A DNA stretch of 64,000 bases from Schistocephalus solidus (GCA_017591395.1 WEDG01001217.1:1-64000), one strand, 5' to 3'; positions 34,150 through 46,295 are shown, counted from the first letter of the stretch. The notes: generated from the sequence alone by a model not told the origin. A program made the numbers and translations.

Positions 34150-34860
34150 CAAATTCATCGATGCCCCGCCTCACACGGTCACCGACACTATACACCTTTG
34201 CTCTAGCACCTGCGCCGATCACGGCAATGAACACAAACTTCCCCACTCCCATCACCTCAGTAGCCACATCTGACTACTTGCCACCTGCTACGTTCAACAC
34301 CACCACCTCCCTCAGTGCCAGCGATGGGGACTCGGTACTAACCTGTCCTCATTGCGACCGCACATTCACCTCACCCATCGGCCTGATCGGTCACTTGCGA
34401 ATCCACCACACAGAGACTGGCAAACAAGTGCCTGAAGCCCAACCACTCAGCAGACACCACCAGCTCTAATGCCCACATTGCTTATGCGCATTCACTCATC
34501 GCATGGGCCTGCTCAGCCACATACACACAGGCAAAAGCCGAATCCATCGCGATGCCAACAAATCTTGTGCACCAATGAGCACTTCCCATATTCTTAGCAT
34601 GAGCTCGACTACCAGTACCAGCAGCAGAGCCCCATGCTGACTCAGCATCTCCCGAACTACCTGGTCCTCATTTTCAACGCACATGAAAATCACGCATCGG
34701 CCTGGTAGTTCACTTTAGAGTCAATCGCACAGACATCGGCGAACCAGGGCAGGAGCACCGAAATGTACCCTCCGCACTCAAATCAATCGTCCGCATTGAC
34801 CACGAACATGCACACACTGCATGGGCCTATTGGGTCACATGCGTCTCCCTGAAAACATTT
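34150..34860 (+). pseudogene. RTE C-terminal C2H2 zinc fingers
   Basis: A Thr/Pro/Ser-rich linker leads to a textbook finger at about 34341-34410, CPHCDRTFTSPIGLIGHLRI then H, with C-x2-C-x12-H-x3-H spacing. A second, CPHCLCAFTHRMGLLSHIHT at 34470-34532, has shortened H-x1-H spacing and is likely damaged. A third remnant, CMGLLGHMRL, lies near 34820-34850. Frames shift between them. I know similar fingers at the C-terminus of RTE ORFs in diphyllobothriid tapeworms, where nucleic-acid binding is presumed. They belong to the transposon, not to a host transcription factor. Confidence 0.75.
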
Positions 34861-34870
34861 GGTGGATCAC

Positions 34871-35079
34871 CGCTGGTCATACCACAACACAAAATCTTTC
34901 CTTATCAGTCTATGCACCTCATATGATCCAACGCAACACAAAAACAAATGCTCTCAGCCTGCATATCTGATCGAGAGGCAAGCATGATCGTCGGTTTCTT
35001 CTCCATGTTGATCTTCTGCTGCACATGTGATCTGAGCTTGAGAATATCACGGGGCGATATGCGACGCGAGTTGGAAGGT
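34871..35079. other. End of RTE region
   Basis: No recognisable feature; the 3' terminus of RTE was not resolved. Confidence 0.35.
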
Positions 35080-35205
35080 TGCCAACTGACAGTTACAATT
35101 AGACCTTGCCATCAGTTCAATGTGTGGTGTGTGGAGTGGCTGATTGGTGGTCCGAGAGTCAGGCTCAGATGGCTCCTTCTAAACGTAACCTCAGCACATT
35201 TTCCT
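35080..35205 (+). repeat. Short-repeat family module
   Basis: GTTGGAAGGTTGCCAACTGACAGTTACAATTAGACC and the GTGGAGTGGCTGATTGGTGG block match 40575-40710 closely in the same orientation; this is an isolated module without the tRNA-like head. Confidence 0.65.
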
Positions 35206-36119
35206 TACTATAAACAATCTGACGCGTTTTAAACTATCACGGTGCACTGAAAGCCATGGCTTGCAAGGGATTCAACTGTTCCGCTGTTATCGCGTCGTAG
35301 GTGCGTGTGCAACTCAAGTAAAACAATTTTTCGTGTGAACTTCGATCAAATCTAATATACCAGACGATGATAACTGTTAAGCAAGATATATTTAGTCCCA
35401 CTAGATAATCAGAGTTATTCATAGCGTGTTAGCAGAATGTTAATTAATTTGTTAGGGGAAGAGAATATTTAACTGAAGACTTTAAGGACCCATTAGTCTT
35501 CTTTTCCTCCGCAGTTTTAGGATGAAAAAGAGGGGATTCCGGGATGTTTTACCATTTTGGATGATAAGCATACTCCTATGAAACTGTTCTTGTACAGAAA
35601 TGAGCCTGGACAGATGGAATAGCCAGGAATCTTGGTCACATATTTTGAACAGATGTAGAAATATACGGAGAGGTTGTATCAAAGAGTTCAGGCTCATGAT
35701 TCACGGGCACTGTGATTTCATTGAAAAGTTATGGGGCTGATGACTAGTATCGTAATAATGATTATCGGTTTAATTGGCATGAGTGCCTTTGAACCCATAT
35801 TCTGCACACGGTTTCAATCCAAACAAAAATGTTATGCTTTTTGTGCTAGGACCAAGATAAACAACATGAAGTCGTCATTCGCATGCTAGGTGGATATCGA
35901 AATTCTTTTCGCCACTAGTGAAAACCCAGAGTTGTTAGTCTGTAGTTGAGTTTAAAAAGGGCTGTACTACTGACAGTGGACAGATTAAATGCAACTGGAA
36001 ATCACACATTACCTGCCCCTGCTGCATATTAGCTTAATCAAGGGACTGTCAGCCAGTGTGCACTACGGGTCGTGATACAAGTTCAACGGCCAACAGGCCT
36101 GAATCAGATCCCACGGAAT
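35206..36119. other. No recognisable feature
   Basis: Nothing identifiable between two short-repeat fragments. Confidence 0.4.
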
Positions 36120-36310
36120 TGAGAATGACGTAAATGGGTAGAGTGGCTGGTACAGCCTTAGCCTGCACATACACGTGCCACCACACCAAATGGGCTATGT
36201 GGTAGATGCGCTGGACAACAAGGGGGGCAGTTCAGATCCCGGCAGGTGTAATTCGCGATACGCTCCCATTACATAGGCTGAACCTGGAGGACGTGGAGTC
36301 GACCATATAA
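36120..36310 (+). repeat. tRNA-headed short-repeat copy
   Basis: The head GCTATGTGGTAGATGCGCTGG (box-A-like, 36195-36214) and CAGTTCAGATCCCGGCAGG (box-B-like, 36228-36245) is the best preserved of this family. The following TAATTCGCGATACGCTCCC then CATTACATAGGC matches the start of the units at 40904 and 41269. It looks like a 5' portion truncated after about 120 bp. Confidence 0.6.
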
Positions 36311-37427
36311 ACAAATCGTTTCGACCAGGTACGTGATGCGGCCGAGGAGATGTACGTAAGTGGTGTGCGTGGGATTGGCTTGCAACAAGAGATCCAAAAT
36401 TATGCCCCAGACCCACTGTCCTGGAATATAAATAAAGAAAGATTGACACTGACCGATCAGGTTCTGGGGCAGGCTCGTCGAGTGAACCTTTATCTCACAC
36501 TACAGATGACAGAGGTTGTCGCATAAAGACTGATATCATATTGATATATGTTGTAGATCAGGTGTGTGTCCTACAAATAATCTCATATGAAGTTTGGAGT
36601 AACAGGATATCGAACAAGCGATGAAAGCACTTTATTTCGATTGCTCTGTTGAATAAAAAGTACAGTGTGTAACCTAGATCAAGCAAAAAGACAAATTTCA
36701 TGAAAAATTGATGATCACACGCATAATTGCCTAAACGCATATAAAGCATTCGAAAATATAATTGATCACCTTTAAGTGGATATAACACTTTAAGGAATTG
36801 CGAAAAATTAATACTATTTTGTTTCGAAATACTAATATATTGAAAAAAGGACAAATTTTGAAAATACAAAAAAGCCCGGTAAAAGCGACAAATTCGATTT
36901 AAAAATGAATTTTCAGCTGCAAGAGTGAGCATACGATTGTGTTTATTTTAAGAGAACAATCCTTTTGTCAAATTTCTTTATTGATAATGAATGAAATTTG
37001 GGTTCAGATTTTACTAGAAAAAATGGTACATATTTAATGATTTTAACTATTTTCAAGAAATGGGCAGTAAAGTTGGATCCGAAAATATATGTTTCTAAAA
37101 TATTTAAAACAGTTTGTTCTTAGAGGTCAGTGTGTGGATTTTCCTCCTACTGGAGATGGTCCCTTTGCGTCAAAGTTTTAAATCCACACGAACATAAAAT
37201 AATCATGGCCAAGAAAAATGAACTTCCATTACAAAAATCGACCATTAATATGCCAAAAATCAATTAATAAGGTTTATAATATGCAAAATGTACATTTTTC
37301 ATAGGTAAAGTCGAGGTTAAAATGGGAAATTGTTAGCGGTTTTGAGACTTCTCTGAAATTCAATTGCTAATTTTCTGTCACAAATCCAAGAACTCAATTA
37401 TTGATTTAAATTGGAGCATTTTAAGCT
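36311..37427. other. No recognisable feature
   Basis: Very AT-rich. The minus-strand frame at 36558-36932 (124 codons, rich in F, Y, L) shows no domain and fits chance openness in AT-rich DNA. Confidence 0.4.
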
Positions 37428-37840
37428 ACCCTTTTAACTTTAATGCCCATTTCAAATACTGCAAATACACAAAATATTATCCGAATAGATACTAAGATTT
37501 TTCGCAAACTCCTTTACTTTTGTGAATTGCGTGTCTTAATTCCAGAATGTGCGACAAAATGTACCTTGTGACTTACTTTCCATTTAAATAGGTGTTTCTA
37601 TAGTCCATCTCTAAAGTATCTTATTTGTACTTCGTAACTGGTCTTCATTTTCACCGATGTTACTCAAAATACAGGATAAATAAATTATTCCTGCGTTTTG
37701 TGGCAAAAAGTCAGTAATTTGTACAACACAAATTCTAAAGCTGATTTATTTGCTTGCTTTGTATAAAATATGCTATCGTTTACACTTTCCTTCTTCTGAG
37801 TTACATTTAATTAAGATCAAACTGTTCGGATTCAAAAAGG
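37428..37840 (+). repeat. Diverged dispersed repeat, copy B
   Basis: Partner of 15598-15857. It shares the TAATGCCC-CTGCAAATACAC-ATCCGAATA order and AATTAAGATCAAAC at about 37811 and carries extra internal sequence. Confidence 0.45.
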
Positions 37841-39015
37841 ATTTATTTAAAAGTTTACCTACTTTCATAAATGTTCTTTTATAGTCAGTTAGATAGCATT
37901 GGAAATTGCCTGGAAGTCTAGCGACCACCGATGAAGTCTGGATCCTGTCTGCTTCCCTAAAACGTAGAAGGTTGAAAACGTAGCGTTCTTTACTAAAAGG
38001 CTTCCAGAGCTGGTCAATCGTCTGCCACGTTTATAAACGGGATTCTAGTAGAATAGTGAAAAAATACCTTTAATGTCACTAAAAGACTCCGCTTGTAAGA
38101 GAAATGAGTCAATAATGCTTCTGCGAGGGTAATATGAAGTGTTAAGAACAGTAAGCGCATTGGTGTCGATCAAAGAAATGGACATTACAACCAATGCACG
38201 TAAGGCCTTGAGTCGTTGGGGTGCGGCAAGGTTAAATTGTCCTTTGCTTTTTTTTAAAAAAACCGTTTGTATTCAACATTTGCTAGAGAATGATTAAAGT
38301 GCACATACGCACTCTGAAAGGACATACAAGAGGTGGAAGATGGAAAAACTGTACGATTATTATTGGGAGATGATTAACTTCAGAAAGTCTTAATTTAACG
38401 GGTTGAGTGGGACAGGACTTTGATTACGTAGAAACGGCATCGTACTGAGTATAGTAAACTTAAGGGATTTTCTAATATGAAATGAAGTTGTGGCTTTGAA
38501 ATGGATATTTTTATTGCCCAGTTCTTTATATTTTTGTACCAAATTTCACCGAGAAATTGATTTTCCATGTTCCTTTTGAAAACGAGTCTGCAGAACGTAA
38601 GCGTATTCTTTGGGCTGGTTGTTTTTAGCATCCGCTGTTCAATGTTATGCAAGAGAAGAGGTTTGGGTGTTTCAAAACTGGTGCCTTCAAGAGATAATAA
38701 GAAGCATATGAGACAGCTGAAAAAGGTATAAGACAAGGAGGCAAATACACGTGAATAACACATTGATTTCACGCATCAGCCTGGTAGGTCACTGTAAATT
38801 CCTCGCAAAGTGGCTGGCGTACTATTGCTTGGAAGCACCAAAACACAGAACTTGTAATGGGTTTTAAAAGGGCGTTTTATTTCACAAGTGACCTATGGTT
38901 TTAAGAAAAATTTCTTATAACCTGAAATTCCGTCTGCATAAGAAAATAGATCTCAACAGGTAATTAAACATTTAAGCGATTCTTGAAGACACATCTTCAA
39001 CCAGTGTCATCAACA
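37841..39015. other. No recognisable feature
   Basis: A 125-codon minus-strand frame (38395-38772) has a hydrophobic run but no recognisable family; not called. Confidence 0.4.
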
Positions 39016-39635
39016 CGACATTTTTTTAATCTGATGATATCAACAAATGGATTTTAATGTTTTTTGTTGTAGTCAATTTAAACTTAAACTTCTGAAATAA
39101 GCAAAAGCAGGTTATCTTTTCTTGAAAAGAATTCAATAAATTATTAATGTTTAAATAAATCTTGTTCACTTGCATTACCTAGGATGTGTATAAACTCCCA
39201 CGCACAGGAAATAAGTAGATATATTTTTTTCATTTTAAAATTTTACAGCAGCTATAACATCAACATGATTTCAGGAAAAATTATTGCATTAAATACTGAA
39301 TACAAATTGTCGGCTGATCGTAATTCAGAACATTTCCTAGTGTGCAGATGTCAATTCTGTTAACTATTTAATACCCCATTTTGACATTATATCATATAAT
39401 TAAGATTCTTAAAAGGATATTATCTAAGTGCATCCTACCAATGCCAGACATATCTTACGTTTACTAGCATTAAAAATTTTATGAAGAAATAAATGCTTAT
39501 GACAACTTATATCTTGGGGCTACACAAAGGCACAAACCAAATGTGAATGGGCAACCGCCCATTAGAGAATGAAGAAAAAGGTTTGATTCCAGAAAATTAC
39601 AGGGCTCAACGTAAAAAAACATCAGAGTGAATTAA
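39016..39635 (+). repeat. Dispersed direct repeat (0.62 kb), copy A
   Basis: Matches 56628-57243 in the same orientation along its length (TTAATCTGATGATATCAACAAA near the start, ATTTAAATAAATCTTGTTCAC mid, AATGGGCAACCGCCCATTAGAG near 39546). The last block is a 6 bp hairpin, ATGGGC/GCCCAT. The family is unidentified. Confidence 0.75.
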
Positions 39636-40414
39636 GCACACTACTACGAATAACAGTCCAGTACCAAACCGCTCAAATTCTTCCATCTTACGTCCAGACA
39701 ATGATACTAATATATTTCGTCTACGGCCGCAAAACGTTTGTCAATGGGATAGATTATATTGTTAAGTCTAGATGCCTATACACGAGCACGAGTTCAATTA
39801 CCTTCCCAATATCCAAATTATGGCCCTGAGGATGACCATTTTAGGTGACCGCACAGTAGGTTTAATAACACCCATGTTTAAGAAACAAGTGTTTTGTATT
39901 CTAATGTCCTTCTTGGAAAGAACCTCGGGCACTAAGAGATATATCTGGCTTTCTTTGAATAAGTGTAATATTTTTTCTCAGTTTTGCTGCCCACCTTATT
40001 TAAAATATTTGCCATTAAATATTAAGCGTTTCCTTCTATGAAATGTCCAGCAAAAGCACCAACAAAAGCCAAACGTTAGATGCCATCAGATGACGCATAA
40101 ATGTTCACGAACTGGTAATACGCACGCTTTTTCTTCTTCCATACTAATCAACTTAACGATGTTTAAACGACTACAGTTAACCCACAGCCCAAGGAAAGAC
40201 GCAGTATATGTGTGCTAAAAAAACCTATAAAGCGAGTTGTTCAACTGTTCCGGACGTGCAGTTAACTAATGCCATTCTTCGCTTTCTGGTTGACTCTCCA
40301 CATTTAAGTTAGGTCCACAGGCATAGCGCTGCTGTATAAATGAATAACATTGCACTTATCATCATCAATTCATGCTTACTCATTTCAATATCTGCTGATT
40401 GGCGATTTGTGTGT
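39636..40414. other. No recognisable feature
   Basis: Short frames only; nothing identifiable. Confidence 0.4.
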
Positions 40415-40903
40415 TACACGCCCACTCTGTGGGATCCGAGCCAGGTGTGGTTTGTACGCCCAGGGGCGGCTCCGGCTGCGCCATTCACCTGCGACCTCTC
40501 TCATCTCCGGTCTTCTTGCCTGTGTCGTGAGACCGGGCTCATGTGGGGGAGGAGAAGCGTGTGCGGTAATTTAACCGCCGCGGTTGGAAGGTTGCCAACT
40601 GACAATTACAATCAGACCTCGCAGTTAGTCCAATGTGTGTTGTGTGGAGTGGCTGACTGGTGGTCTGAGAGTCAGGCTGCGATGGCTCCTTCTTAACGTG
40701 ACCTCTGGCTATCTCACACATGTGAGATGTAAGCCGTTCATCACCCTGCTGTGTGAAATCCTCGTTCTTGTGTTTGGGGGGCCAGGTCGTGTACGTAGTA
40801 CACGTAGACGAGGTCACCAGCAGCAGCGCTCGCTTCCGCATCAGACAACTGACCGGCTCTGACAGTGGTCTGATTGTGGGGGTGGGGGAGAGAGTGAGGT
40901 CGA
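40415..40903 (+). repeat. Short-repeat family, composite leading part
   Basis: Contains the GGGATCCGAGCCAGGTG module (about 40430-40575), the GTTGGAAGGTTGCCAACTGAC module (40575-40710) and a third module (40755-40865), all recurring at 14.7-15.2 kb or 35.1 kb. Two hairpins stand out: TCTCACA-CA-TGTGAGA near 40712 and CGTGTAC-GTA-GTACACG near 40793. It is GC-richer than its flanks. Confidence 0.6.
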
Positions 40904-41268
40904 GGGCCACGTGGTAGATGCATTGGACCAACATGGGGGCCACATTAGGGCACGGCAGGCGTTATTCGTTTTGCGCTCCCATAACAAATGCCGAACATGG
41001 ATGTGTGGTGGCACGCCTAGGGGCAGTTTGAACTTAGGGGACTCAGCCGCGCCAGGCACCTGCGTCCTCTCCTACCTCCAGTCTTCTTGACTCTGTCTTT
41101 ACACCGGGCTCAGGTGGGGGAGGAATAGAGAGTGCGGTAGCTGCAGCGCAAGGCTACTATCACTTAAAACTAATTCACTCGCAAGTCACCGTCCCTGCAC
41201 CACCTGGTGTGGAGCATACGGTGGACCTCGTCGAAATCGACGGTCGAAACTGCCAAGGCCCCCTAAAC
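40904..41268 (+). repeat. tRNA-headed tandem short repeat, unit 1
   Basis: A 365 bp unit beginning GGGCCACGTGGTAGATGCAT with a degenerate tRNA-like head (box-A-like GTGGTAGATGC; box B degraded to ACATTAGGGCACGG). It then has GTTATTCG-TTGCGCTCCCATAAC-AAATGCCGAA, a central CTCTCC-ACCTCCAGTCTTCTTGAC block, AGAGAGTGCGGTAGCTGCAG, and the tail GGAGCATACGGTGGACCTCG. Unit 2 follows without a gap. Confidence 0.75.
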
Positions 41269-41630
41269 GGGCCACGTGGTAGATGCGTTGGACCAACACG
41301 GGGGCCACATTAGGGAACGGCAGGTGTTATTCGGGTTGCTCTCCCATAACAAATGCCGAAGATGGAGGTGTCTTGGCACGCATAGGAGCGGCAAGGACTT
41401 AGGGGACCCAGCCGTGCCAGACACCTGCGTCCTCTCCCGCCTCCTGTCTTCTTGACTCTGTCATGACACCGGGTTCAGGTGGGGGAGGAGGAGAGAGTGC
41501 AGTAGCTGCAACGCAAGGCTCCTTTCACTTAAAACTAATTCCCGCGCAAGTAACTGTCCCTGCTTCACTTTCCCATGGAGCCTACGGTGGACATCGATGG
41601 ACTATGTCGGTCGAAATGTCGTGTTACACG
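41269..41630 (+). repeat. tRNA-headed tandem short repeat, unit 2
   Basis: Immediate head-to-tail repeat of unit 1, with the same order of head, body and tail (GGAGCCTACGGTGGACATCG near 41578). Differences are scattered substitutions plus tail changes after about 41590. Confidence 0.75.
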
Positions 41631-41699
41631 TGGCTCGTAAAGAAATCGATGCAGAGCTGCTAAAAGGCAGAGAAAATTTTGCCCTTGTTGTATTATGCG

Positions 41700-42045
41700 T
41701 GACTTTGTTCGAGTTTGCACACAAATGGATGGCATGGATCAACACAGAAGGAAGAACATGACACGGCAGGTGCAGGCATAGCAAATGCCGAGCATTGGAG
41801 GAGGGACTGACACGCCCAAGTGCAGGCTCACACTGGGCCCACAACGTGCGCTCAATCCCGTCTACGGTATTTTTGAGTCAGTCTTGAAACCGGGCCGACG
41901 CAGGTAAGGGAAGATAGAAAGAGTGCAGAAAGTGCAGCGAAAGTCTGCTATTTGAAAACATAAATACACGTGCAAGTCATCATACCTGCACCACGCCCTT
42001 GGGGAACATACCTGGGACCTCATTGGAATCTACTTTCGAACTGCT
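41700..42045 (+). repeat. Short repeat, diverged third unit
   Basis: Weaker match to units 1 and 2: ATGGCATGGATCAACACAGA, GACACGGCAGGTG, AAATGCCGAGCATTGGAGG, GAGTGCAGAAAGTGCAGCG and GGGACCTCATTGGAATC in the same order. Separated from unit 2 by about 70 bp of other sequence. Confidence 0.6.
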
Positions 42046-42318
42046 TTATGTTAGAAATGTAGAATGCAATATACGTATATTAAATGACCAAAGGGACGTT
42101 CAAGCGGTATTTAAGGACGTTAATGCTTCACCGAAACTTTAACAACCAGCTCACATCTGCAGTTTCCTGATTCCGTGATCTTTTTAACTTCCATACGTAG
42201 ATAACAAATCGTCTTTGTTATGCTTAAACAAATAAATGTTAGCATCGAAAAGAAAAATGAGTTTCCACTACCAAAATTGAGAATGACAATGTAAAATATA
42301 GGCATGACCATAAAGGTA

Positions 42319-43670
42319 CAAATTGGTTAAGTAATGTAAACCCCTTTTAATTTACAAATCGCTATCCTGAAACTGTCAGCGTGTTGGCGAACAGGAAGTG
42401 ACCGTTCAGGCATATAGTTAGTAGTGAAGGAAATATGACGCTCTTACGTAGTAAAATGTTCAATGCAGCTTGAGACCTTAGCGAGTATTACCTTCAATTC
42501 TGGTCCCGAATACAAAAGAGAAAAAATTCTGGTCCCGAAAAGTAAGAGAAAAAATCAGTTGTCAGTTAGGAGGATAAAGCATTCTCTGAACAAAAAATTG
42601 AGAAACGTTTGAAGCAGATGGGCAGCGGAGCAAGAGTATTTCTAGAGTTCCCATTTTTAATTTGACAGTCATCACAACCCCTTAAAAGAGATGAGGCTTG
42701 AGTCGGCCTCAAAGACGTTCGGACAAAAATCAGACTGACAAGGGTGCGAACGCGCACGCAATCAGCAGCGTTTCAAAAGGCATCCGGAGTATGGCCGCTA
42801 TATCATTGATCGAAAGTTTTTTGCTGCAAACCCTCCCCTGTCCAGTAATGGCAGTGTCAGGTTTTTTGTTGGCAAGTTTTTTAATTTTGTTTGTTTGAAC
42901 ACTTAAATACACATTTGAAATGGTAGAGCCAGTATTTGTTACCTGTGGTCGCAATACATTTAATAGCTGCTAGCTGTAATGAAGAACCATATTGCAGCAG
43001 CCGTGCGGGAAGAAATATGATCTACGTTCTGCATCCATGCTGGACGTAGACAAAATGGGAGTCGGCATCGAGCTACGGATGTGTAACAATGTGCCCACAT
43101 TTCGGTAAATGCTTATGGTCTGAGCTTTTCAAGGTAGCCATCTATCAACAAAGCAAAACGTGCCAGAGATTACACAGCCACGTTGCACTCAGTAGTCTCC
43201 GTAACAAAGCTAGACAACGTTTCATTTTTCTTGGCGTGCACAATGAGCATGCTGCGGAGTTTTCCTGCAAAATCAGTGAATCGTTTCAGCTTTAGTCGTG
43301 ATAATTAAGTTAAAAGGGATGCTGCAGTAGTTGATTACCATTGTAATCCAGTGCAGTTTTCTACAGCGGCAGGTGAATCTAAATAAGTATGTAATTCCCA
43401 GAGAAATTAAATCATCCCTTGCTTTAGACTTTCTTGGTATTAACGAACTGTTTGGCAAAAAAACCAAAGTTGCAAGGCCCATGCCATGGAATATGTTCAC
43501 CATGTAGCGTTAACGAGGGAGAGAGGAAACGTTTCCAGACAGGCAAGGCGTGAGCAGTTTCCTGCCCATAAGGTGCTGTCTATTCTTGGCTAAGGAAAGT
43601 CTGCTTAATCTTTCGCACTAAAAATTTCCTGAAAGCATAGAAGTCTGTGTGAAATTGGTAAAAATGTTTG
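42319..43670 (+). repeat. Left arm of a second inverted repeat, with insertion
   Basis: Inverse of 47757-48667, running from CAAATTGGTTAAGTAATG to the CATAGAAGTCTGTGTGA block near 43640. Both arms contain a doubled ATTCTGGTCCCGAA motif and the same KNQTDKGANAHAISSVSKGI-encoding stretch. The left arm carries about 425 bp (42924-43349) that the right arm lacks. No transposase or terminal motif was identified. Confidence 0.75.
42924..43349. other. Insertion within the left arm
   Basis: The right arm reads continuously through TTTGAAATGCGGTTTTCTACAGC, whereas here about 425 bp separate TTTGAAATG from CAGTTTTCTACAGC. The inserted sequence has no repeat partner in the window and no recognised ends. 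Confidence 0.6.
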
Positions 43671-44046
43671 ATCCCATTTCAAAACCAAGTTTTCTAACGT
43701 GCCACCAAGCGTAAAATATAGACGTTTAGCTTACGGCAAATACCCAGATTGCATGCGGATAACATCCAGCTTAGTGGGGCCTACGGCGTAGTCATTAGTC
43801 ACAACGACTGTGCTAGGCTTTGTTCCCTCGTTTTTCGTGGAAATGCATTAGGTATTGGGTTTTTTTTCACAGATTCAATTATTTATGCAGGACATCAGAA
43901 ATAATTCAGGACAATGCTGAATATACAGCAATTCACTGTGATGAAGTCATTCATGGTTTCATTGAGCGCACCATCTCCTGCTTGACTTTTTAGGGATAAC
44001 TGCATGCTAAGTGCAGTTCAGGTCAAAAGTATATGACGAATAATTT
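43671..44046. other. No recognisable feature
   Basis: AT-rich spacer between repeats; nothing identified. Confidence 0.4.
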
Positions 44047-44861
44047 TCCACCATTTCCTTTCCATTGATGGTTTCCAACTTCAATGTTGAATGCATTATA
44101 TCTCAGGGGAATCCTGCATTTAATGCAAAATGCTGAAGTGGACGGAAATGAATGAATTCTTTAGGGTCTTGAAAGTTTCATAATTAAAAACCTTGCTATC
44201 ACTAAGCGATGGTCCTTCTTTAATTTAAAAAAAGACAATATATTTGTAGTTTCTTCCAAAGTAAGATATTTGAGTACATAACAGCATTGAGGAAAAATGA
44301 GGAAAACGAATAATATTTATGCAGTAATTCTGTACATCATAGGCCTTTTGCAAGTTGTCTGAAAGCAGCTTGTTCAAAAGCGAGCATTTTACTCTGACTG
44401 AAATATTTTTAGATCAGACCACGCGATAATAAATATTAAAGCCTAACTTAAGTATTTTTTGGTAATTAAAATATAGTTTATTATTTCAGCTGACATTTCA
44501 GAGGAAGGCAATTGACTGAAGCTTTAACCTTTATTTATTTGTTCAAAAAGAAGATAAAGTCGAAATTAAATTTAATAAATCTAATTTTGCCTACTGACCT
44601 CTTACAATTAGCAAATTTTCGAACAATGTTTAAAATAAACGACCATGAATTCCCTTTGTTGGCGGAAATCGGTAGCTCTTTATTTAGTGATGTGAGGTAA
44701 CTAAATTTTAGCCGCTTTTGCTCATAAGCTTAAAACATCTTACTGCACAAATTGGCTGACCCAATTGAGAAAGCAATAGCCGCGCCAGTGTGATTTAATC
44801 TTATGACAGAAAGAAGAGGCCTTTAGCACAGACAAAACGCTAGCCATTTGAGCTACGAGAC
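44047..44861 (-). repeat. 0.8 kb repeat ending in a tRNA-like head, copy A
   Basis: Matches 53292-54055 in the same orientation. On the minus strand it begins at 44861 with a tRNA-like head, GTCTCGTAGCTCAAATGGCT (box A core TAGCTCAAATGG), and a degenerate box B region near 44795 (AGATTAAATCACACTGG). An anticodon arm with loop GTGCTAA can be drawn. The repeat body follows for about 740 bp. The overall form resembles a long tRNA-derived SINE or a composite. Confidence 0.65.
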
Positions 44862-45839
44862 AAGAAAAACTGGGAACTTTTGAAAAGTTTTTCAACTTGA
44901 CTGAAAAGTAGGGATACAATTTCTATTGAAAATAAAATAACTCTTTTTTCCTTTCTATTAGAGATTTCTTCTGAGTAAAATTCTAAGATGTTAAACGCAC
45001 AAGTGAATTGGCGACAACATACTCAGATTTTGCGATAAAATGTCAGATTTCTGCCCTTTCCGTTTCAAGTTTCCTAATTCATTTGTATTCAACTGAAGAC
45101 ACAAATTGACTTGACAGGCATTGCGTACGCCGTAACAGCGAAAGGTATCGATCTGTCCTCACGTCTCGTATACATGCGCGTTTAAGGTCCTAATTATCGG
45201 TGTGGTTAACCAAAGTACATTCACAAAAGTTTACTGCAGCGGTGTTCTGTTACAAAACGTCATAAATTAGCAAAACTTAATTTTTTAAACAAAATCTGCC
45301 CTCATTTTTTGAAAACAATGTGATCTCTTAAACCTGCATTCACCTTAATTATCGTGAAAACAAAATATAATTTTCCGGTCTCCGAAGGGTTATATTCCAA
45401 TTTTTCCGGCTTTGATCATTAGCTTTGAATAATATGGGAAAATTCCTGGATATCGAGAAACGTTTGATTTTGACCCATGTAGCTCACTTTTCTCATAATT
45501 AAATTGAGCTAAAGTGAACTCTTTATTACTAAAAAGCTTTTTGTGAATCAATGCAATACAACGAACAGAACTAACACCTTAAAATGACTGCCCTGCTACA
45601 ACCTCAAATTCTAAACTAGACATTTCATGTGTTGGGCAATCTACTGTTACTTTTTCTTAACCTATTGCATGTGAATATAATCACTGCAGGGTTTCGTACA
45701 AGCTGACAAATATCCATGATACCTTTACTGACAGCCAACCTGAAAATATTGAAGAAAGTTACTGATATATTGAGAATATCTAAAACGGGACTTACGGAAA
45801 TATTTCTTATAAGAGAAGCAACAAATATTTAACCATTGA
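44862..45839. other. No recognisable feature
   Basis: AT-rich sequence; no domain or repeat seen. Confidence 0.4.
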
Positions 45840-46295
45840 GGGTGTTACGTAGATTATATTTTCACATATGAAAGTTTTATGTGCAAGTCATTGTATGACA
45901 TGAATGCAGCGGTATCTTAAGGATAATTGGCGAATACTGTATTCTCGATAATGCAAGGTTAAGATTGAAATTGTGTAGGAAACCTAGATTTCGAGGAGCA
46001 CAGGGTCTTGCGCAGGGTTCAAACGGACTCTAAAATATATGTGCCATTGCAAGGCATTGGCAAAATAACGATGACGATTTTATTTTAAGGTCATTCCTAA
46101 GGATTTAAAATAAGAATATACTGCAATTAAGGTTGATATATTTACAAACGAGAATGGTTTACTTTCATACAGTCAAGAGTAAAAGATAAAAACAGCGAAT
46201 AAGATACCTAAACCCCTATATGGACCTGCTTAAATAATGGCGCGTCCCAGTTTTGATCACCATACTCAGTGCTGACCGGGTTATATGGCGTAAGG
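45840..46295 (+). repeat. Dispersed direct repeat, copy A
   Basis: Resembles 47290-47720 in the same orientation: ATATGAAAGTTTTATGTGCAAG-like start, then AAATAAGAATATACTGC-AATAAGGTTGATATATT, TACCTAAACCCCTATAT, GCGCGTCCCAGTT and AGTGCTGACC. The middle of each copy differs. Confidence 0.6.

Larger units (their letters stand above)
25640..34870 (+). mobile_element. Decayed RTE-type retrotransposon with nested inserts
   Basis: The order on the plus strand is a 5' region (about 25640-26110), endonuclease (26110-26640), linker and reverse transcriptase start (26640-27760), a 28S rDNA insert (27760-28424), reverse transcriptase middle (28412-28600), a CR1-like insert (28606-33775), reverse transcriptase remainder (33776-34075), and C2H2 fingers (34150-34860). 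Removing the two inserts brings the RTE reading order back together. Multiple frameshifts and stops and a deletion spanning the catalytic xADD region make it defective. The 5' part is duplicated in inverted form at 20.3-21.0 kb. Confidence 0.8.

Noticed and set aside
34161..34469. A host C2H2 zinc-finger gene
   Set aside because: It follows RTE reverse transcriptase remnants in order and resembles the known C-terminal fingers of this RTE family.
36558..36932. A 124-codon F/Y/L-rich minus-strand frame as a gene
   Set aside because: Embedded in very AT-rich DNA, no domain, no splice-site support and no conserved partner.
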